This document shows positions 1-9,466 of a stretch of 64,000 bases of DNA, piece by piece. The translations under genes and the position numbers were made by a program. This stretch comes from Aliarcobacter cryaerophilus ATCC 43158 (GTDB lineage: Bacteria; Campylobacterota; Campylobacteria; Campylobacterales; Arcobacteraceae), in assembly GCF_003660105.1 (NCBI RefSeq), contig NZ_CP032823.1:620001-684000 (forward strand), in the 5' to 3' direction. The notes below the pieces were generated by a model. The model did not search any database, had not been told where the DNA came from, and saw only the letters and a program-made list of their open reading frames with translations. The first letter of the stretch is position 1, and each line of letters opens with the position of its first letter.

Positions 1-1926
1 AACATATCTAACATCTTGATAAGTATTTGTAGAGTTATAAACTTTATCAAAAAGATTATCAACTCCTAAAGTTAGTTCAAAATGTTTAAATAACTCTTGA
101 GTATATTTTAAGTTTGTAACAGCATATCCAGCTATTTCTTGCTCTTTTGCACTATTATCAAATTTACTCCATTTATCAACTGCTACAACTTCTGCTTTAA
201 ATTTAGATTTTTCATATTCATAACTTAAACCCAAATTTGCTTTTAAAGGCGGAATTTCAGCTAAATCTTTATCTTCAAAGTTTCCATCTTTTTTACCTCT
301 TTGGTAAGCAACTCCATAATCAAAGGCAAAATTATCTGTAAAATAGTAGTGACCACTTATATCAAATCCATAAATTTTTGCATCAATATTTTGAAATTGT
401 GTTCTATTAGTTCCAATTGTACTATTATAGATATAATCTTTTAAAACAGAGTAGAAAATTTTTGGTTTTATATAAAAATTACCAATAGTTTTTTCAAACC
501 CTAAATCTACTTCATAGTTTTTTGTTTGATCTAAATTTGGATTTGAAGTAGCATTTGTTACACCAGTTGCTCCTAATTGATAAAGTTCTCTAGCATCTGG
601 AACTCTTGAAGATTTACCAACTCCTGCAAAAACTTTACTTTGCTCATCAAAATTATAAGCTGTGAAAATATATCCATTTAAGCTATTATATTTTTTATCA
701 TCTACATTTGGTCTTTGCGTATCTATATTTGTATTGTCATATCTTAAACCAGCTTCTAAATCTAAGTTTCCAAAAGATTTTTCAACTTTTGTAAAAATTG
801 CTTTGTTTGTAGTATCAGTATCATACATTCTATTCATTGTAGCATTTGGAGTAACTACACCTGTAGCTATGATTGTAGAGTGCATTTGACCTCTCCAGTT
901 TCTAACACTTGTATCAAGCCCAACTGTTACTAAAGAATCTGCAACTTCTAAAGAGTTTTTAACTGTTGTTCCCCAAATAGAAGTTTTTAAATGGTTTGTC
1001 ATGTATGAAGTTCCATTTCCATTTCTTAGTTTCCCACTCATAGGATGATCAACTTTTGAGTAGTAGTAATCTAAATCTAGCTGTTTTGAAAAAGCACCTA
1101 AATCTCTTATTGTATAACCTAGTGTATAAATATCACTATCATCCCAATCAGCATCCATTGGACCAGCTGGATATAAAATACCATCACTTCTATTTGCAGT
1201 GTAAGATAGTCTTAAATCTTGATCATCTGTAATATTAAATTGAAGTTTTGTTAAAACACTATTTTTTTCAAATGCATCACTGTTACTACCTCTATATTGA
1301 GTTGCAAGAGGAACTCCTCTTTTTCTTTGTTGTTCTAAAAAGTTATCACCATTTCCATCTTTATATGCTTTGCTCTCTTCTGTTGAAGCTGATATTAATG
1401 CTTTTACTTTGTCATTTCCACCTTCAATTGTTGCACTTGCTTTTTTATAGTTAAAACTTCCAGCATTTAAATTTAATTCACCATGAAATCCCTCTTTTGG
1501 ATCTTTTGTTTCAACTTTTACAAGACCACTTAGAGTTCCAAAATTTTCAACATCAAAAGGTCCTTCTATAATCTTTACACTTTTAATATTATTTGTAACC
1601 ACATGAGAAGTTGGTGGATCCATTCTATTTGGACAAGCTCCATATATTTTTGCATTATCTATTAAGATATTAATATTATCTTTTTTTTGACCTCGTAAAA
1701 TAATATCATTTGCAATTCCATTTCTTCTTACAACTGAAATGTTAGCAGAGTTTTTAGTTAAAGCTTCAGCTAAATCAGCACTTTTTAGCTCTTCACTATT
1801 TATATCTTTTATAAGTTTTGAGTTTGATTTTTCTACTATAGTTATCTCGTTTAAAGTTGTTGCTTCATTTGCATTTAAAACTGTAGCAACAACAAATGAT
1901 AATAGAGTAATTTTTTTTACATTCAT
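1..1926 (-). CDS. TonB-dependent outer-membrane receptor, copper (OprC/NosA) type, 3' end outside the window
   Basis: The gene starts at ATG 1926, with AAAGGGA a few bases upstream, and is open for 642 codons to the left edge. A signal peptide of about 20 residues is followed by a plug domain (about residues 40-140) and a long beta-barrel. The last visible part contains LGVDNLFDKVY, a motif found near the C terminus of these receptors, so probably only a few dozen residues are missing. Two copper-ligand motifs known from Pseudomonas OprC can be read: C98-P-N-R-M102 (CxxxM) in the plug and H294-P-M296 (HxM) in the barrel. Established knowledge: OprC binds copper through such residues. Inference: copper uptake across the outer membrane, energised by TonB-ExbBD encoded elsewhere. 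A siderophore receptor is the alternative, but the paired motifs argue against it. Confidence 0.9.
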   Translation of the reverse strand, partial: MNVKKITLLSFVVATVLNANEATTLNEITIVEKSNSKLIKDINSEELKSADLAEALTKNSANISVVRRNGIANDIILRGQKKDNINILIDNAKIYGACPNRMDPPTSHVVTNNIKSVKIIEGPFDVENFGTLSGLVKVETKDPKEGFHGELNLNAGSFNYKKASATIEGGNDKVKALISASTEESKAYKDGNGDNFLEQQRKRGVPLATQYRGSNSDAFEKNSVLTKLQFNITDDQDLRLSYTANRSDGILYPAGPMDADWDDSDIYTLGYTIRDLGAFSKQLDLDYYYSKVDHPMSGKLRNGNGTSYMTNHLKTSIWGTTVKNSLEVADSLVTVGLDTSVRNWRGQMHSTIIATGVVTPNATMNRMYDTDTTNKAIFTKVEKSFGNLDLEAGLRYDNTNIDTQRPNVDDKKYNSLNGYIFTAYNFDEQSKVFAGVGKSSRVPDARELYQLGATGVTNATSNPNLDQTKNYEVDLGFEKTIGNFYIKPKIFYSVLKDYIYNSTIGTNRTQFQNIDAKIYGFDISGHYYFTDNFAFDYGVAYQRGKKDGNFEDKDLAEIPPLKANLGLSYEYEKSKFKAEVVAVDKWSKFDNSAKEQEIAGYAVTNLKYTQELFKHFELTLGVDNLFDKVYNSTNTYQDVRYV

Positions 1927-2012
1927 AATTTTTCCCTTTTTAAAAATTTTAGAAGTATTGCAAAGATGTGTTAATTTTTTATTAATTATTTATAAATTTT
2001 GCAAAGCTTTGA

Positions 2013-2018
2013 TATAAT
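2013..2018 (+). promoter_or_regulatory. candidate -10 box for the nth operon
   Basis: A perfect TATAAT lies 40 bases before the ATG at 2058, in the divergent gap between the TonB receptor and the membrane-protein gene. A purine-rich AAAAAAAGG ribosome site precedes the start. No clear -35 is seen, which is usual in AT-rich Campylobacterota promoters. Confidence 0.5.
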
Positions 2019-2057
2019 CGTATTTCATTACAAATTAATTAGAAAAAAAGGTTTAAA

Positions 2058-2468
2058 ATGCAGATTATTATTACAATTTCACTTTTACTTATAATTGCTA
2101 CAGTTATTATTTATAAAGTAAATGATAAATTTGAAAAAAGAGAGTTTATTATATTTTTAGCAACGATTTTTTTGGCAACAATTGCCTTTTTATATTATGA
2201 AAATAAACAAGAAAATTATCTTCCAAATATGTTTATTGAAAAATATGAGCAAGAGTACAAAACTACAATAAAAAGCTTAGATTACGAGCTTCTAAATAAT
2301 AAAGTTGTAAGTAGTAAAGATAAATTTGTATATAAATTTATCTACACAGTTTTAAAAGAAGAGAATGAATTTTTATGTACTCTAAGCAATGTTGAAATTA
2401 ATAAAATAAAAAATGAGTATATTTTTGTAAACTTTAATAGTTTAAAAGAGGAGTGCTTTAAAAAGTGA
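2058..2468 (+). CDS. Small membrane protein of unknown function
   Basis: A 136-residue protein with two hydrophobic segments near the N terminus (about residues 3-20 and 30-48), then a charged, mostly soluble C-terminal part of about 85 residues with two cysteines. No known catalytic motif is recognised. Its stop overlaps the GTG start of nth by four bases (GTGA), so the two genes are translationally coupled. Topology suggests an inner-membrane protein with the C-terminal domain on one side. The function is unknown. Confidence 0.8.
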   Translation: MQIIITISLLLIIATVIIYKVNDKFEKREFIIFLATIFLATIAFLYYENKQENYLPNMFIEKYEQEYKTTIKSLDYELLNNKVVSSKDKFVYKFIYTVLKEENEFLCTLSNVEINKIKNEYIFVNFNSLKEECFKK

Positions 2469-3112
2469 AAAAAGCAACAAAAGATGATATAAATATTATA
2501 AAAGAAGCATTTATAGAGCATTATAGTGATGCTGTTACAGAGCTTAATTATAAAAATGATTATGAACTTTTAATTGCTATAATTTTATCTGCTCAATGCA
2601 CAGATAAAAGAGTAAATATAATAACTCCAGCTTTGTTTGAAAAATATCCAACGGTTTTTGACCTAAGCCTTGCAAATCTTGATGATGTAAAAAAACTTAT
2701 AAATTCTTGTTCATTTTTTAATAATAAAGCTCAAAATATTATTAAAATGGCAAGAAGTGTTATTGAAAATTATGGTGGAAATATTCCACATGATCAAAAA
2801 GAGCTTATGAAACTTGCAGGTGTAGGAAATAAAACAGCAAATGTTTTTATGATTGAATATAAGCAAGAGAATCTTATGGCTGTTGATACACATGTTTTTA
2901 GAGTTTCTCATAGATTGGGACTTAGTGATGCAAAAAATGTAGAAAAAACTGAAGCTGATTTAGTAAAAAAACTAAAAGGTGATGATTTACATATTTTTCA
3001 TCAAGCTATGGTTTTGTTTGGAAGATATATTTGTAAGGCAATTAAACCAGAGTGTGATAAATGCTACTTCCCAGAAGTTTGTAAAACAAAAAGTAGTTTT
3101 AAGCCTAGCTAA
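2465..3112 (+). CDS. nth: Endonuclease III (DNA glycosylase/AP lyase)
   Basis: A 215-residue base-excision-repair enzyme that removes oxidised pyrimidines and nicks the abasic site. The helix-hairpin-helix reads LAGVGNKTANVF with the catalytic lysine at K123; the catalytic aspartate is D141 in AVDTHVFRV. The C terminus carries the four-cysteine [4Fe-4S] loop (C190, C197, C200, C206; spacing C-x6-C-x2-C-x5-C). Length is normal for the family. The start is GTG, overlapping the upstream stop, which fits translational coupling. Nothing unusual is visible. Confidence 0.97.
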   Translation: MKKATKDDINIIKEAFIEHYSDAVTELNYKNDYELLIAIILSAQCTDKRVNIITPALFEKYPTVFDLSLANLDDVKKLINSCSFFNNKAQNIIKMARSVIENYGGNIPHDQKELMKLAGVGNKTANVFMIEYKQENLMAVDTHVFRVSHRLGLSDAKNVEKTEADLVKKLKGDDLHIFHQAMVLFGRYICKAIKPECDKCYFPEVCKTKSSFKPS

Positions 3113-3160
3113 ATTATAAAATCTAAATATATTTTGCAAAACTTTGATACACTTCGCCTT

Positions 3161-4003
3161 ATGAATAAAGAAGATTTTTTTATAAAACAAATATCAAATA
3201 GCAAATACAATGGTGATGATGGAGCATTTATAGATGGGTATGTTTACTCACAAGATGCTTTCTTTGAAAATGTGCACTTCAAAAAAGATTGGATAGATAA
3301 AAATTTTATTAGCCTAAAGCAAATAGCTTATAAGTCAATGCTTGTGAATATTTCAGATGCAATAGCTATGAATGCAAAACCAAAATATGCACTTATTTCA
3401 ATAGCAATTCCAAAAAGTTATACAAATAAAGATTTAGAAGAGCTTGCAAGTGGTTTTAAAAAAGCTGCAAGTGATTTTGATTTTGAAATTATTGGTGGGG
3501 ATACTATTGAAAATTCAAAACTAGATATTAGTATAACAATAGTTTCAAAGACAAAAAATCCTATTTTCAGAAATGGTGTAAAAGAGGGTGATTATCTTTG
3601 TTATACTGGGAAACTTGGTTCTTGTAAAAGAGATTTAGAGACTCTTTTATCTGGAAAAAAGATAAAAAAGTCTTCAAAATTTATAAAACCAACTTTAAGA
3701 TCAGATTTTTTTTATGAAGCATCAAAATATATAAATGCTTCAATGGATATTTCAGATGGTCTTTTTTTAGATTTAGAAAAACTTTCAAACTCTTCAAATG
3801 TTGGATTTGAATTTTTTAAAGAGATAAAAGAAGAAGTTGGAATTTCAGGTGAAGAGTATGAAATACTTTTTTCTTGTAATCAAAAAAATTTAAAAAAGAT
3901 AGGAAATATTGCAAAAAAATATGAAATAAAATTAAATATTTTTGCAAAAGCAGTAATAGGAAGCTACAAAAGTAGTTTTTCAAACCATCATTTTAAAGAT
4001 TAA
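3161..4003 (+). CDS. thiL: Thiamine-monophosphate kinase
   Basis: ATP-dependent kinase making thiamine diphosphate from thiamine monophosphate, in the AIRS-kinase fold. Family motifs are NGDDGAF near the N terminus, IGGDTIEN in the middle, and MDISDGLFLDLEKL in the C-terminal half (Mg-ATP binding aspartates). I chose ATG 3161 (280 residues) over an in-frame TTG at 3134: it gives the usual N terminus, just before the first glycine/aspartate motif. No Shine-Dalgarno precedes it, and a GATACA -10-like box lies only ten bases upstream, so the mRNA may be almost leaderless. The protein is a little shorter than the roughly 320 residues common in the family. Confidence 0.93.
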   Translation: MNKEDFFIKQISNSKYNGDDGAFIDGYVYSQDAFFENVHFKKDWIDKNFISLKQIAYKSMLVNISDAIAMNAKPKYALISIAIPKSYTNKDLEELASGFKKAASDFDFEIIGGDTIENSKLDISITIVSKTKNPIFRNGVKEGDYLCYTGKLGSCKRDLETLLSGKKIKKSSKFIKPTLRSDFFYEASKYINASMDISDGLFLDLEKLSNSSNVGFEFFKEIKEEVGISGEEYEILFSCNQKNLKKIGNIAKKYEIKLNIFAKAVIGSYKSSFSNHHFKD

Positions 4004-4035
4004 AAAAAATATAAAACTTAATAAAAGGATAATAA

Positions 4036-5097
4036 TTGAAAGCACAAAGATTTCTAAATCACTCACAAATTGATGTATATTTTAAGCAAAGTAAAGATGA
4101 TTTTGTCGTAAATGAAGTACCACTTTATGATTTTAGTAATGAAGGTGAACACCTTATTTTAAAACTTAGAAAAAAAGATTTAGCTACTTGGGATGCCATA
4201 GAAATTTTGGCAAATTATTTAAAATGTAGTACTAGAGAGTTTGGATATGCTGGACTTAAAGATAAAAATGCAATGACAGTTCAACATATTTCTGTACATA
4301 GAAAATATGAAGATGCTTTGAAAAGTTTTACTCATGAAAATATTAAGATTCTTGAAACAACTTATCACAATAATAAGATAAAAATAGGGCATTTAAAAGG
4401 AAACAACTTTTTTATAAGATTAAAAAGAGTTGGACTTGTTGAAAAACAAAAAATAGAAGAGGCATTTTCGAAAATTGCAGTTTTTGGAATGCCAAACTAT
4501 TTTGGCTTCCAAAGATTCGGAATAGATGGAGAGAATTATAAAAAAGGAAAAGAGATAGTTGAAGGAACTTTAAAAGAGAGAAATAGAAATTTAAAGCAGA
4601 TGTTTATAAATGCTTATCAAAGTTATCTTTTTAATTCATGGTTATCAAAAAGAATAGAAATATCAAAGTTAATTGAAGCTTTTGAGCCAAAAGAGATTTG
4701 TGAAAAACTAAATTTTCCACTTGATGAGGTAAAAAGAGCTAAAAAACAACCACATCCTTTTAAAATATTAACTGGTGATTTATTAAGCCATTATCCATTT
4801 GGAAAGATTTTTATAATTGATGATTTAGAAACTGAAAGTCAAAAATTCTTTGAAAAAGATAGAGTTCCAACAGGTCTTTTATCTGGAAAAAGAGTAAAAA
4901 GATCAGAAGGTCTTGCATATGATATTGAAAAAGATTTTGAAGTACAAATGAATGAAGATGGAGCTAGAAGATTTGCTTTTGTTTTTCCAGAAAATTTGCA
5001 AAGTAATTATAAAGAGGACAAAAATCATATGGAACTCAGTTTTTATCTTCCAAAAGGTTCGTATGCTACGGAGTTAATAGCGGAGATTTTACACTAA
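4036..5097 (+). CDS. truD: tRNA pseudouridine synthase D
   Basis: A 353-residue enzyme converting uridine 13 of tRNA to pseudouridine. The catalytic aspartate is D76 in the family motif GYAGLKDKNAMTVQ. Other family stretches are NYFGFQRFG and GLLSGKRVKRSEG. The start is TTG at 4036, preceded by AAAAGGA with good spacing. It lies 32 bases downstream of thiL and may share its transcript. Length and motifs are normal. Confidence 0.95.
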   Translation: MKAQRFLNHSQIDVYFKQSKDDFVVNEVPLYDFSNEGEHLILKLRKKDLATWDAIEILANYLKCSTREFGYAGLKDKNAMTVQHISVHRKYEDALKSFTHENIKILETTYHNNKIKIGHLKGNNFFIRLKRVGLVEKQKIEEAFSKIAVFGMPNYFGFQRFGIDGENYKKGKEIVEGTLKERNRNLKQMFINAYQSYLFNSWLSKRIEISKLIEAFEPKEICEKLNFPLDEVKRAKKQPHPFKILTGDLLSHYPFGKIFIIDDLETESQKFFEKDRVPTGLLSGKRVKRSEGLAYDIEKDFEVQMNEDGARRFAFVFPENLQSNYKEDKNHMELSFYLPKGSYATELIAEILH

Positions 5098-5152
5098 TTT
5101 TTTAAGTGCTTTTTTGCTAGTATCAAGTTTAAACTACACAAGGGGAATAAAA

Positions 5153-5509
5153 ATGAGATACGAGGAACTGATTACGGAGCTGTGTGAGGTTATCAAAGAG
5201 ACAGAAAATGATGCAGAAGGAATTTTTGATAATGCTGATGAAATCTCAAAGATTATAGATAATATTAAAATTCCAATTCATAAAAGGGAAAAGCTTAAAG
5301 ATTTGTTATCAAATATCTATGGACTTTTACAAAGACAAGATTTGCATAGACAAAAAATTGAGAGAGTTGTAAATTTTGTTTGTGACAAAAATGATATAGA
5401 TAAAGCTCAATATAACTTAGCACCAAGTGCAAAAATAATAGATGCTACAGAAGATTCTCTAAGTGAAGATGAGTTAGCAGCCTTAATACAAAGTATGCAA
5501 AATAACTAA
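5153..5509 (+). CDS. cheZ: CheZ-like chemotaxis phosphatase (remote homologue)
   Basis: A 118-residue, largely helical acidic protein. Start ATG 5153 is chosen because AAGGGGA sits just ahead; an upstream in-frame TTG would only add a poorly supported leader. The stretch RQDLHRQKIERVVNFV matches the active-site helix of CheZ, in which an aspartate and a glutamine four residues apart (here D63 and Q67) dephosphorylate CheY-P. The C-terminal LSEDELAALIQSM, after a loose linker, resembles a short docking helix and could bind CheY. Divergent CheZ proteins are known in epsilonproteobacteria (Helicobacter HP0170 type). It is convergent with a chemoreceptor gene, which fits. The phosphatase role is inferred from this motif alone. 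Confidence 0.7.
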   Translation: MRYEELITELCEVIKETENDAEGIFDNADEISKIIDNIKIPIHKREKLKDLLSNIYGLLQRQDLHRQKIERVVNFVCDKNDIDKAQYNLAPSAKIIDATEDSLSEDELAALIQSMQNN

Positions 5510-5530
5510 AAAAGCTTATGCTTTTTTAGT
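5505..5530. terminator. Bidirectional terminator between cheZ-like gene and chemoreceptor
   Basis: A perfect 11-bp stem ACTAAAAAAGC / GCTTTTTTAGT closes a four-base loop (5516-5519). It overlaps the stop codon of the left gene and has A/T runs on both flanks, so it can terminate both converging transcripts. Confidence 0.85.
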
Positions 5531-5534
5531 TTTA

Positions 5535-7718
5535 TTAGCTTTTTTTACTAAACTTAATATCATCTAAACTTTTAAATATTTCAGTTGTACACTTTTCAGC
5601 TGCACTTGCTTTTATATTTAAAATTTCTGGTTTATCAGCATTTGAGTTTGATATTACTAAGTCTTGAAGATTTTTATAAAATGTTGTATCTAATACTTTT
5701 ATATTTTCTAAAAGTTTTTTATCTAATATTTTACTTGCATTATCGTTTGAATTTAACCAATCTTTTATAGAGTTATCATCAATAACATTAAAGTTTTTAT
5801 AATCTCCTAGTTTTGAGTAAACTTCATCTTTTTTCTTTAAAAGATTTGTTTTTAGCAAAGCAGTATCATATACTAAATCAACATTATCAACTTTATCTAA
5901 ACTATCTTTTATAAATGATGTTCTTGAAGAAGCAGTTACTAAATAATTTGATGTATAAGCAATAGAAGTTGCCATATTAGATATTTGCTCAGCTACTTGA
6001 GCATTTTTTTGTGTTGAAGCATCTAAAGAGCTAATTGCATCATTGATTTGTAAAATACCACTTTCTTGCTCTTTTGAAGCAGTTGCAACATTCTCTATAG
6101 TTACTAAAGTATTTGAAATACTACTATTTAACTCAGAGTAACCATCTATCATATTATTTGCAATACTTTTTCCATTGTTTGCTTTTGAACTTGCTTTTTC
6201 AACTATATCTTTTATCTCTTTTGCAGCTTGAGCACTTCTATTTGCCAAATTTCTAACTTCTCCAGCAACAACTGCAAATCCTTTTCCTGCTTCTCCCGCA
6301 GTTGCAGCTTCAACGGCTGCATTTAATGAAAGAATATTTGTTTGGAATGCTATTTGATCTATTACCTCAATAGCTTCATTTATAGAGCTAACTTCTTTAT
6401 TAATATCATCCATAGATTTAGCAGTTTGATTTGCCAATTCTTGACCTTTTTGTGCTGAAACACTTAGCTCTTGAGCCAGTTTTGACATTTTTATTGTTGA
6501 TTGAGTATTTGCTTGAATTGTTGCTGTTATCTCTTCAAGAGCAGCTGCAGTTTCTTCAAGACTAGCAGCTTGTTTGCTTGAAGAACTTTTAAGTTCCAAA
6601 GATGTATCTGAAAGTGTTTGAGTACTATTTTTTAAACTATTTCCAGTATTCATAACAATAGCTAAAAGTTCTGATGTATTATTTCCTACTAGATTTATTC
6701 CACTAGTAAGTGAGCCTAAATTTCCAAAAATAGTATCATCTTTTAATACATAATCATATTTTGATTCAGCATATTGTCTTAATGCTTCATTTATATTATC
6801 AAGAGTATCTTTTGTTTTTTCAATCATAACATTTAGTTTATTTTTTAAATCTTCAACATGATGATTTGAAGCTGTATTATGAACTTTATATACAAAAAAC
6901 CCATTTGCAGTTTTTTCTATTACATCATTTGCTTCTTCAATTACAATTTCATCTTGTTTTAAACCTTCTCTTACTTTATCCATATAAGAGTTGAAAAGTG
7001 CTGCAACATCTCCTATCTCATCATTAGATTTTACTTTCAAAGTAATATTTGTATCATTTGAATGAAGTAGATTACTAAAACCTTCTTTTAATATCTCTAT
7101 AGAGTTTGTTGCTTTTTTTACGATAAAAAATATTAAAATAATTGTAAGTAATCCTAAAATAGCAGAAGTAAAAGAGATCTCTTTTAGAAGTGATTGAATT
7201 CTTTTGTCTGTCTCTTCAAGAGAAAAAGTAAGGTCCATAACTCCAATTACATCTCCTACATTTTGATTTGCATGACAAGCCATACATTCAGGTGTAGCAA
7301 TCATTGGTTTTATCATTCTTATAGTATGACCATTTTCATCATTTGTTTGAATTATTTGATTCTCTTTTGAATCAAAACTTTTTAATATTTGTGGGTCATC
7401 TGTAAATGGAGTATCAACAGAGTATAGCTCCATTAGTTCTCTACTTTTTGCGACTGTTAGATTTTTTACACCTCTTATTTCTCTTGCTTCATTTTCTGCT
7501 TTTTGGATAAGTGCTGGATCTCCAGTATTCATTGTATTTCTTAAGGTTTGAAATATGGAAGCATTTAACATTTCTAAACTATCTTTTGCATTTGCTATTG
7601 AATCTTTTGTAACTTTTGTTGTAGTAGAATAAACTATAACTAAACTGCTAATAGACATCAGTAAAAATAGTGCAAATATAATCTTGCTGCTAATCTTTTT
7701 TGTTATAAAATCAAGCAT
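5535..7718 (-). CDS. Methyl-accepting chemotaxis protein with periplasmic c-type heme sensor domain
   Basis: A 727-residue chemoreceptor. TM1 is about residues 12-30, a periplasmic domain of about 150 residues follows, TM2 is about 182-200, then a HAMP region and a long coiled-coil signalling domain with the conserved hairpin tip ([20 protein letters not shown]). The periplasmic domain carries C145-M-A-C148-H149, a CxxCH covalent-heme motif, as in the DUF3365/Tll0287-like family; it likely senses redox state, oxygen or a small gas. About 100 residues follow the signalling domain. Their pattern resembles a chemoreceptor zinc-binding (CZB) domain, but the zinc-ligand histidines and cysteine are not evident. 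AAGGG precedes the ATG. It converges on a CheZ-like gene. Confidence 0.93.
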   Translation of the reverse strand: MLDFITKKISSKIIFALFLLMSISSLVIVYSTTTKVTKDSIANAKDSLEMLNASIFQTLRNTMNTGDPALIQKAENEAREIRGVKNLTVAKSRELMELYSVDTPFTDDPQILKSFDSKENQIIQTNDENGHTIRMIKPMIATPECMACHANQNVGDVIGVMDLTFSLEETDKRIQSLLKEISFTSAILGLLTIILIFFIVKKATNSIEILKEGFSNLLHSNDTNITLKVKSNDEIGDVAALFNSYMDKVREGLKQDEIVIEEANDVIEKTANGFFVYKVHNTASNHHVEDLKNKLNVMIEKTKDTLDNINEALRQYAESKYDYVLKDDTIFGNLGSLTSGINLVGNNTSELLAIVMNTGNSLKNSTQTLSDTSLELKSSSSKQAASLEETAAALEEITATIQANTQSTIKMSKLAQELSVSAQKGQELANQTAKSMDDINKEVSSINEAIEVIDQIAFQTNILSLNAAVEAATAGEAGKGFAVVAGEVRNLANRSAQAAKEIKDIVEKASSKANNGKSIANNMIDGYSELNSSISNTLVTIENVATASKEQESGILQINDAISSLDASTQKNAQVAEQISNMATSIAYTSNYLVTASSRTSFIKDSLDKVDNVDLVYDTALLKTNLLKKKDEVYSKLGDYKNFNVIDDNSIKDWLNSNDNASKILDKKLLENIKVLDTTFYKNLQDLVISNSNADKPEILNIKASAAEKCTTEIFKSLDDIKFSKKS

Positions 7719-7747
7719 ATTAAAACCCTTATTTTTTAAGTGGAATT

Positions 7748-7753
7748 ATTATA
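7748..7753 (-). promoter_or_regulatory. candidate -10 box for the heme chemoreceptor
   Basis: A perfect TATAAT reads on the minus strand 30 bases before the ATG at 7718, in the divergent gap shared with ruvA. An AAGGG ribosome site lies between. No -35 is recognisable. Confidence 0.45.
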
Positions 7754-7849
7754 TACTTTAAAATATTTAAAAAGTATTAAATAGGAGTTTAGTTTTCTAA
7801 ATTAAGCACTCTTTATAAAAATGATAATAAAAAATAAAGTGAGAACATA

Positions 7850-8407
7850 GTGATAGTAGGATTAGTTGGTAGAGTTGTTAAAAAAGAACCAACATCGCTT
7901 CAGCTTAATGTTGGTGGTGTTATATATGAAGTTTTTGTATCTTTAAATTGTAGTTCAAAAATTATTTCAGATGAAATAACTCTTGAAATAACGGAGATAA
8001 TAAGAGAAGATGCACACAACTTATATGGTTTTTTGGATAGTAATGAGAAAAAATTATTTGATACAGTTATAAAAATAAATGGAGTTGGTCCAAAAGTAGC
8101 ACTTGCAATTTGTTCAACATTTACTCCTAGTTCATTTGCCCAAATTGTTACTTCAAATGATGTAAATATGCTAAAAAGAGTTCCAGGAATTGGACCAAAG
8201 GGTGCAAGTAGAATTTTGGTTGAGCTTAGTGGTTTTATTGTAGATGGAGCAAGTAATGATGAAGCGACAAATATAAATATTGAAGCTTCGTTGGCTTTGG
8301 AAAGTTTAGGATTTAAAAAAGATATTGTGACAACAATTTTAAAATCTTGTACAAGCACTACTACAGCTGAGTTAGTTCGTGAAGCACTTAGAAAATTACA
8401 AAAATAG
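7850..8407 (+). CDS. ruvA: Holliday junction DNA helicase subunit RuvA
   Basis: A 185-residue protein that binds four-way DNA junctions and loads the RuvB motor for branch migration. An N-terminal OB fold (residues 1-62) is followed by two helix-hairpin-helix motifs, [12 protein letters not shown] and [16 protein letters not shown], then a flexible acidic linker and a small C-terminal RuvB-binding domain. The start is GTG. It heads a run ruvA-ddl-hydrolase-murF-HIT on the same strand with short spacers or overlaps. Confidence 0.96.
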   Translation: MIVGLVGRVVKKEPTSLQLNVGGVIYEVFVSLNCSSKIISDEITLEITEIIREDAHNLYGFLDSNEKKLFDTVIKINGVGPKVALAICSTFTPSSFAQIVTSNDVNMLKRVPGIGPKGASRILVELSGFIVDGASNDEATNINIEASLALESLGFKKDIVTTILKSCTSTTTAELVREALRKLQK

Positions 8408-8423
8408 ATAAAGGGAAATAATT

Positions 8424-9464
8424 ATGAAAATAGCAATACTTTTTGGTGGTTTGAGTTTTGAGCATGAGATTTCAATAGTGAGTTCTATTGCTATGAAAGA
8501 TGTTTTAAAAGATGAGTTGATATATTTTTATATTGATGCAAAAAGAGATATTTATGAAATTCCAACACAGAAGATAAATTCAAAACTTTTTAGTAGTGGA
8601 GAGTATAAAAAATTTGATAAAGTTTATTTCAAAAAAGGTGGTTTTTATAAAATTTCTGGATTTTTTAAAAAAGAACAAAATATAGATTTTGATGTAGTTT
8701 TAAATCTATCTCATGGTGGAGATGGAGAAGATGGAGTTTTATCATCTATTTTGGATTTCTATAATATCCCTTTTATAGCTCCAAGAACTGAAGCTTGTGT
8801 TGTTAGTTCAAATAAATTCATCACAAAAGGTTATGCAAAAAGTGTTGGAGTAAATGTATTAGATTACAAATATTTTACAAAAAAAGATAGTGTAAAAGTT
8901 GATATGTTTCCAGTTATTTTAAAACCAGTTAAACTAGGAAGTTCTATAGGTGTTTCTATTGTAAAAAGTCAAGAAGAGTTATCTTATGCACTTGATGTTG
9001 CTTTTGAATTTGATGATGCTATTATAATCGAGCCATTTATTAGTGGAGTTAAAGAGTATAATTTAGCTGGAACAAAAGTAAATGGAGAGTTTATATTCTC
9101 AATTATTGAAGAGCCACAAAAAGCTGAATTTTTAGATTTTGATAAAAAATATTTAGATTTTTCAAGAACTTCAAAAGCAAAAGAGGTTGATTTGGGTGAT
9201 AAATTAAATTTAGAGATTAAAGAGAGTTTCAAGAATTTATATAACACACTTTTTGAAGGTTCAATAATAAGATGTGATTTTTTTGTAATAGATAATAAAG
9301 TTTATTTAAATGAAATAAATTCAATTCCAGGATCTATGGCAAACTATTTATTTTCTGATTTCCAAGATTTATTTACAAAAGTTGCTTCAACTCTTCCTGC
9401 AAAAAAAGAGATACCTATAAACTTTGAGTATGTAAATAAAATCCAAGTTGCAAAAGGAAAATAA
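8424..9464 (+). CDS. ddl: D-alanine--D-alanine ligase
   Basis: A 346-residue ATP-grasp enzyme making the D-Ala-D-Ala dipeptide for peptidoglycan. N-terminal AILFGGLSFEHEISIVS, the LSHGGDGEDG loop and the C-terminal Mg-binding LNEINSIPGSM are family signatures. AAGGGA precedes the ATG 17 bases after ruvA. The murF-like gene one gene downstream uses this dipeptide, which makes the neighbourhood a small peptidoglycan-precursor unit. Confidence 0.96.
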   Translation: MKIAILFGGLSFEHEISIVSSIAMKDVLKDELIYFYIDAKRDIYEIPTQKINSKLFSSGEYKKFDKVYFKKGGFYKISGFFKKEQNIDFDVVLNLSHGGDGEDGVLSSILDFYNIPFIAPRTEACVVSSNKFITKGYAKSVGVNVLDYKYFTKKDSVKVDMFPVILKPVKLGSSIGVSIVKSQEELSYALDVAFEFDDAIIIEPFISGVKEYNLAGTKVNGEFIFSIIEEPQKAEFLDFDKKYLDFSRTSKAKEVDLGDKLNLEIKESFKNLYNTLFEGSIIRCDFFVIDNKVYLNEINSIPGSMANYLFSDFQDLFTKVASTLPAKKEIPINFEYVNKIQVAKGK

Positions 9465-9466
9465 AT

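Noticed and set aside
7900-8358. Open frame of 152 codons on the minus strand opposite ruvA
   Set aside because: ruvA on the plus strand is a certain gene with full motifs; the opposite frame has no ribosome site and no family features.
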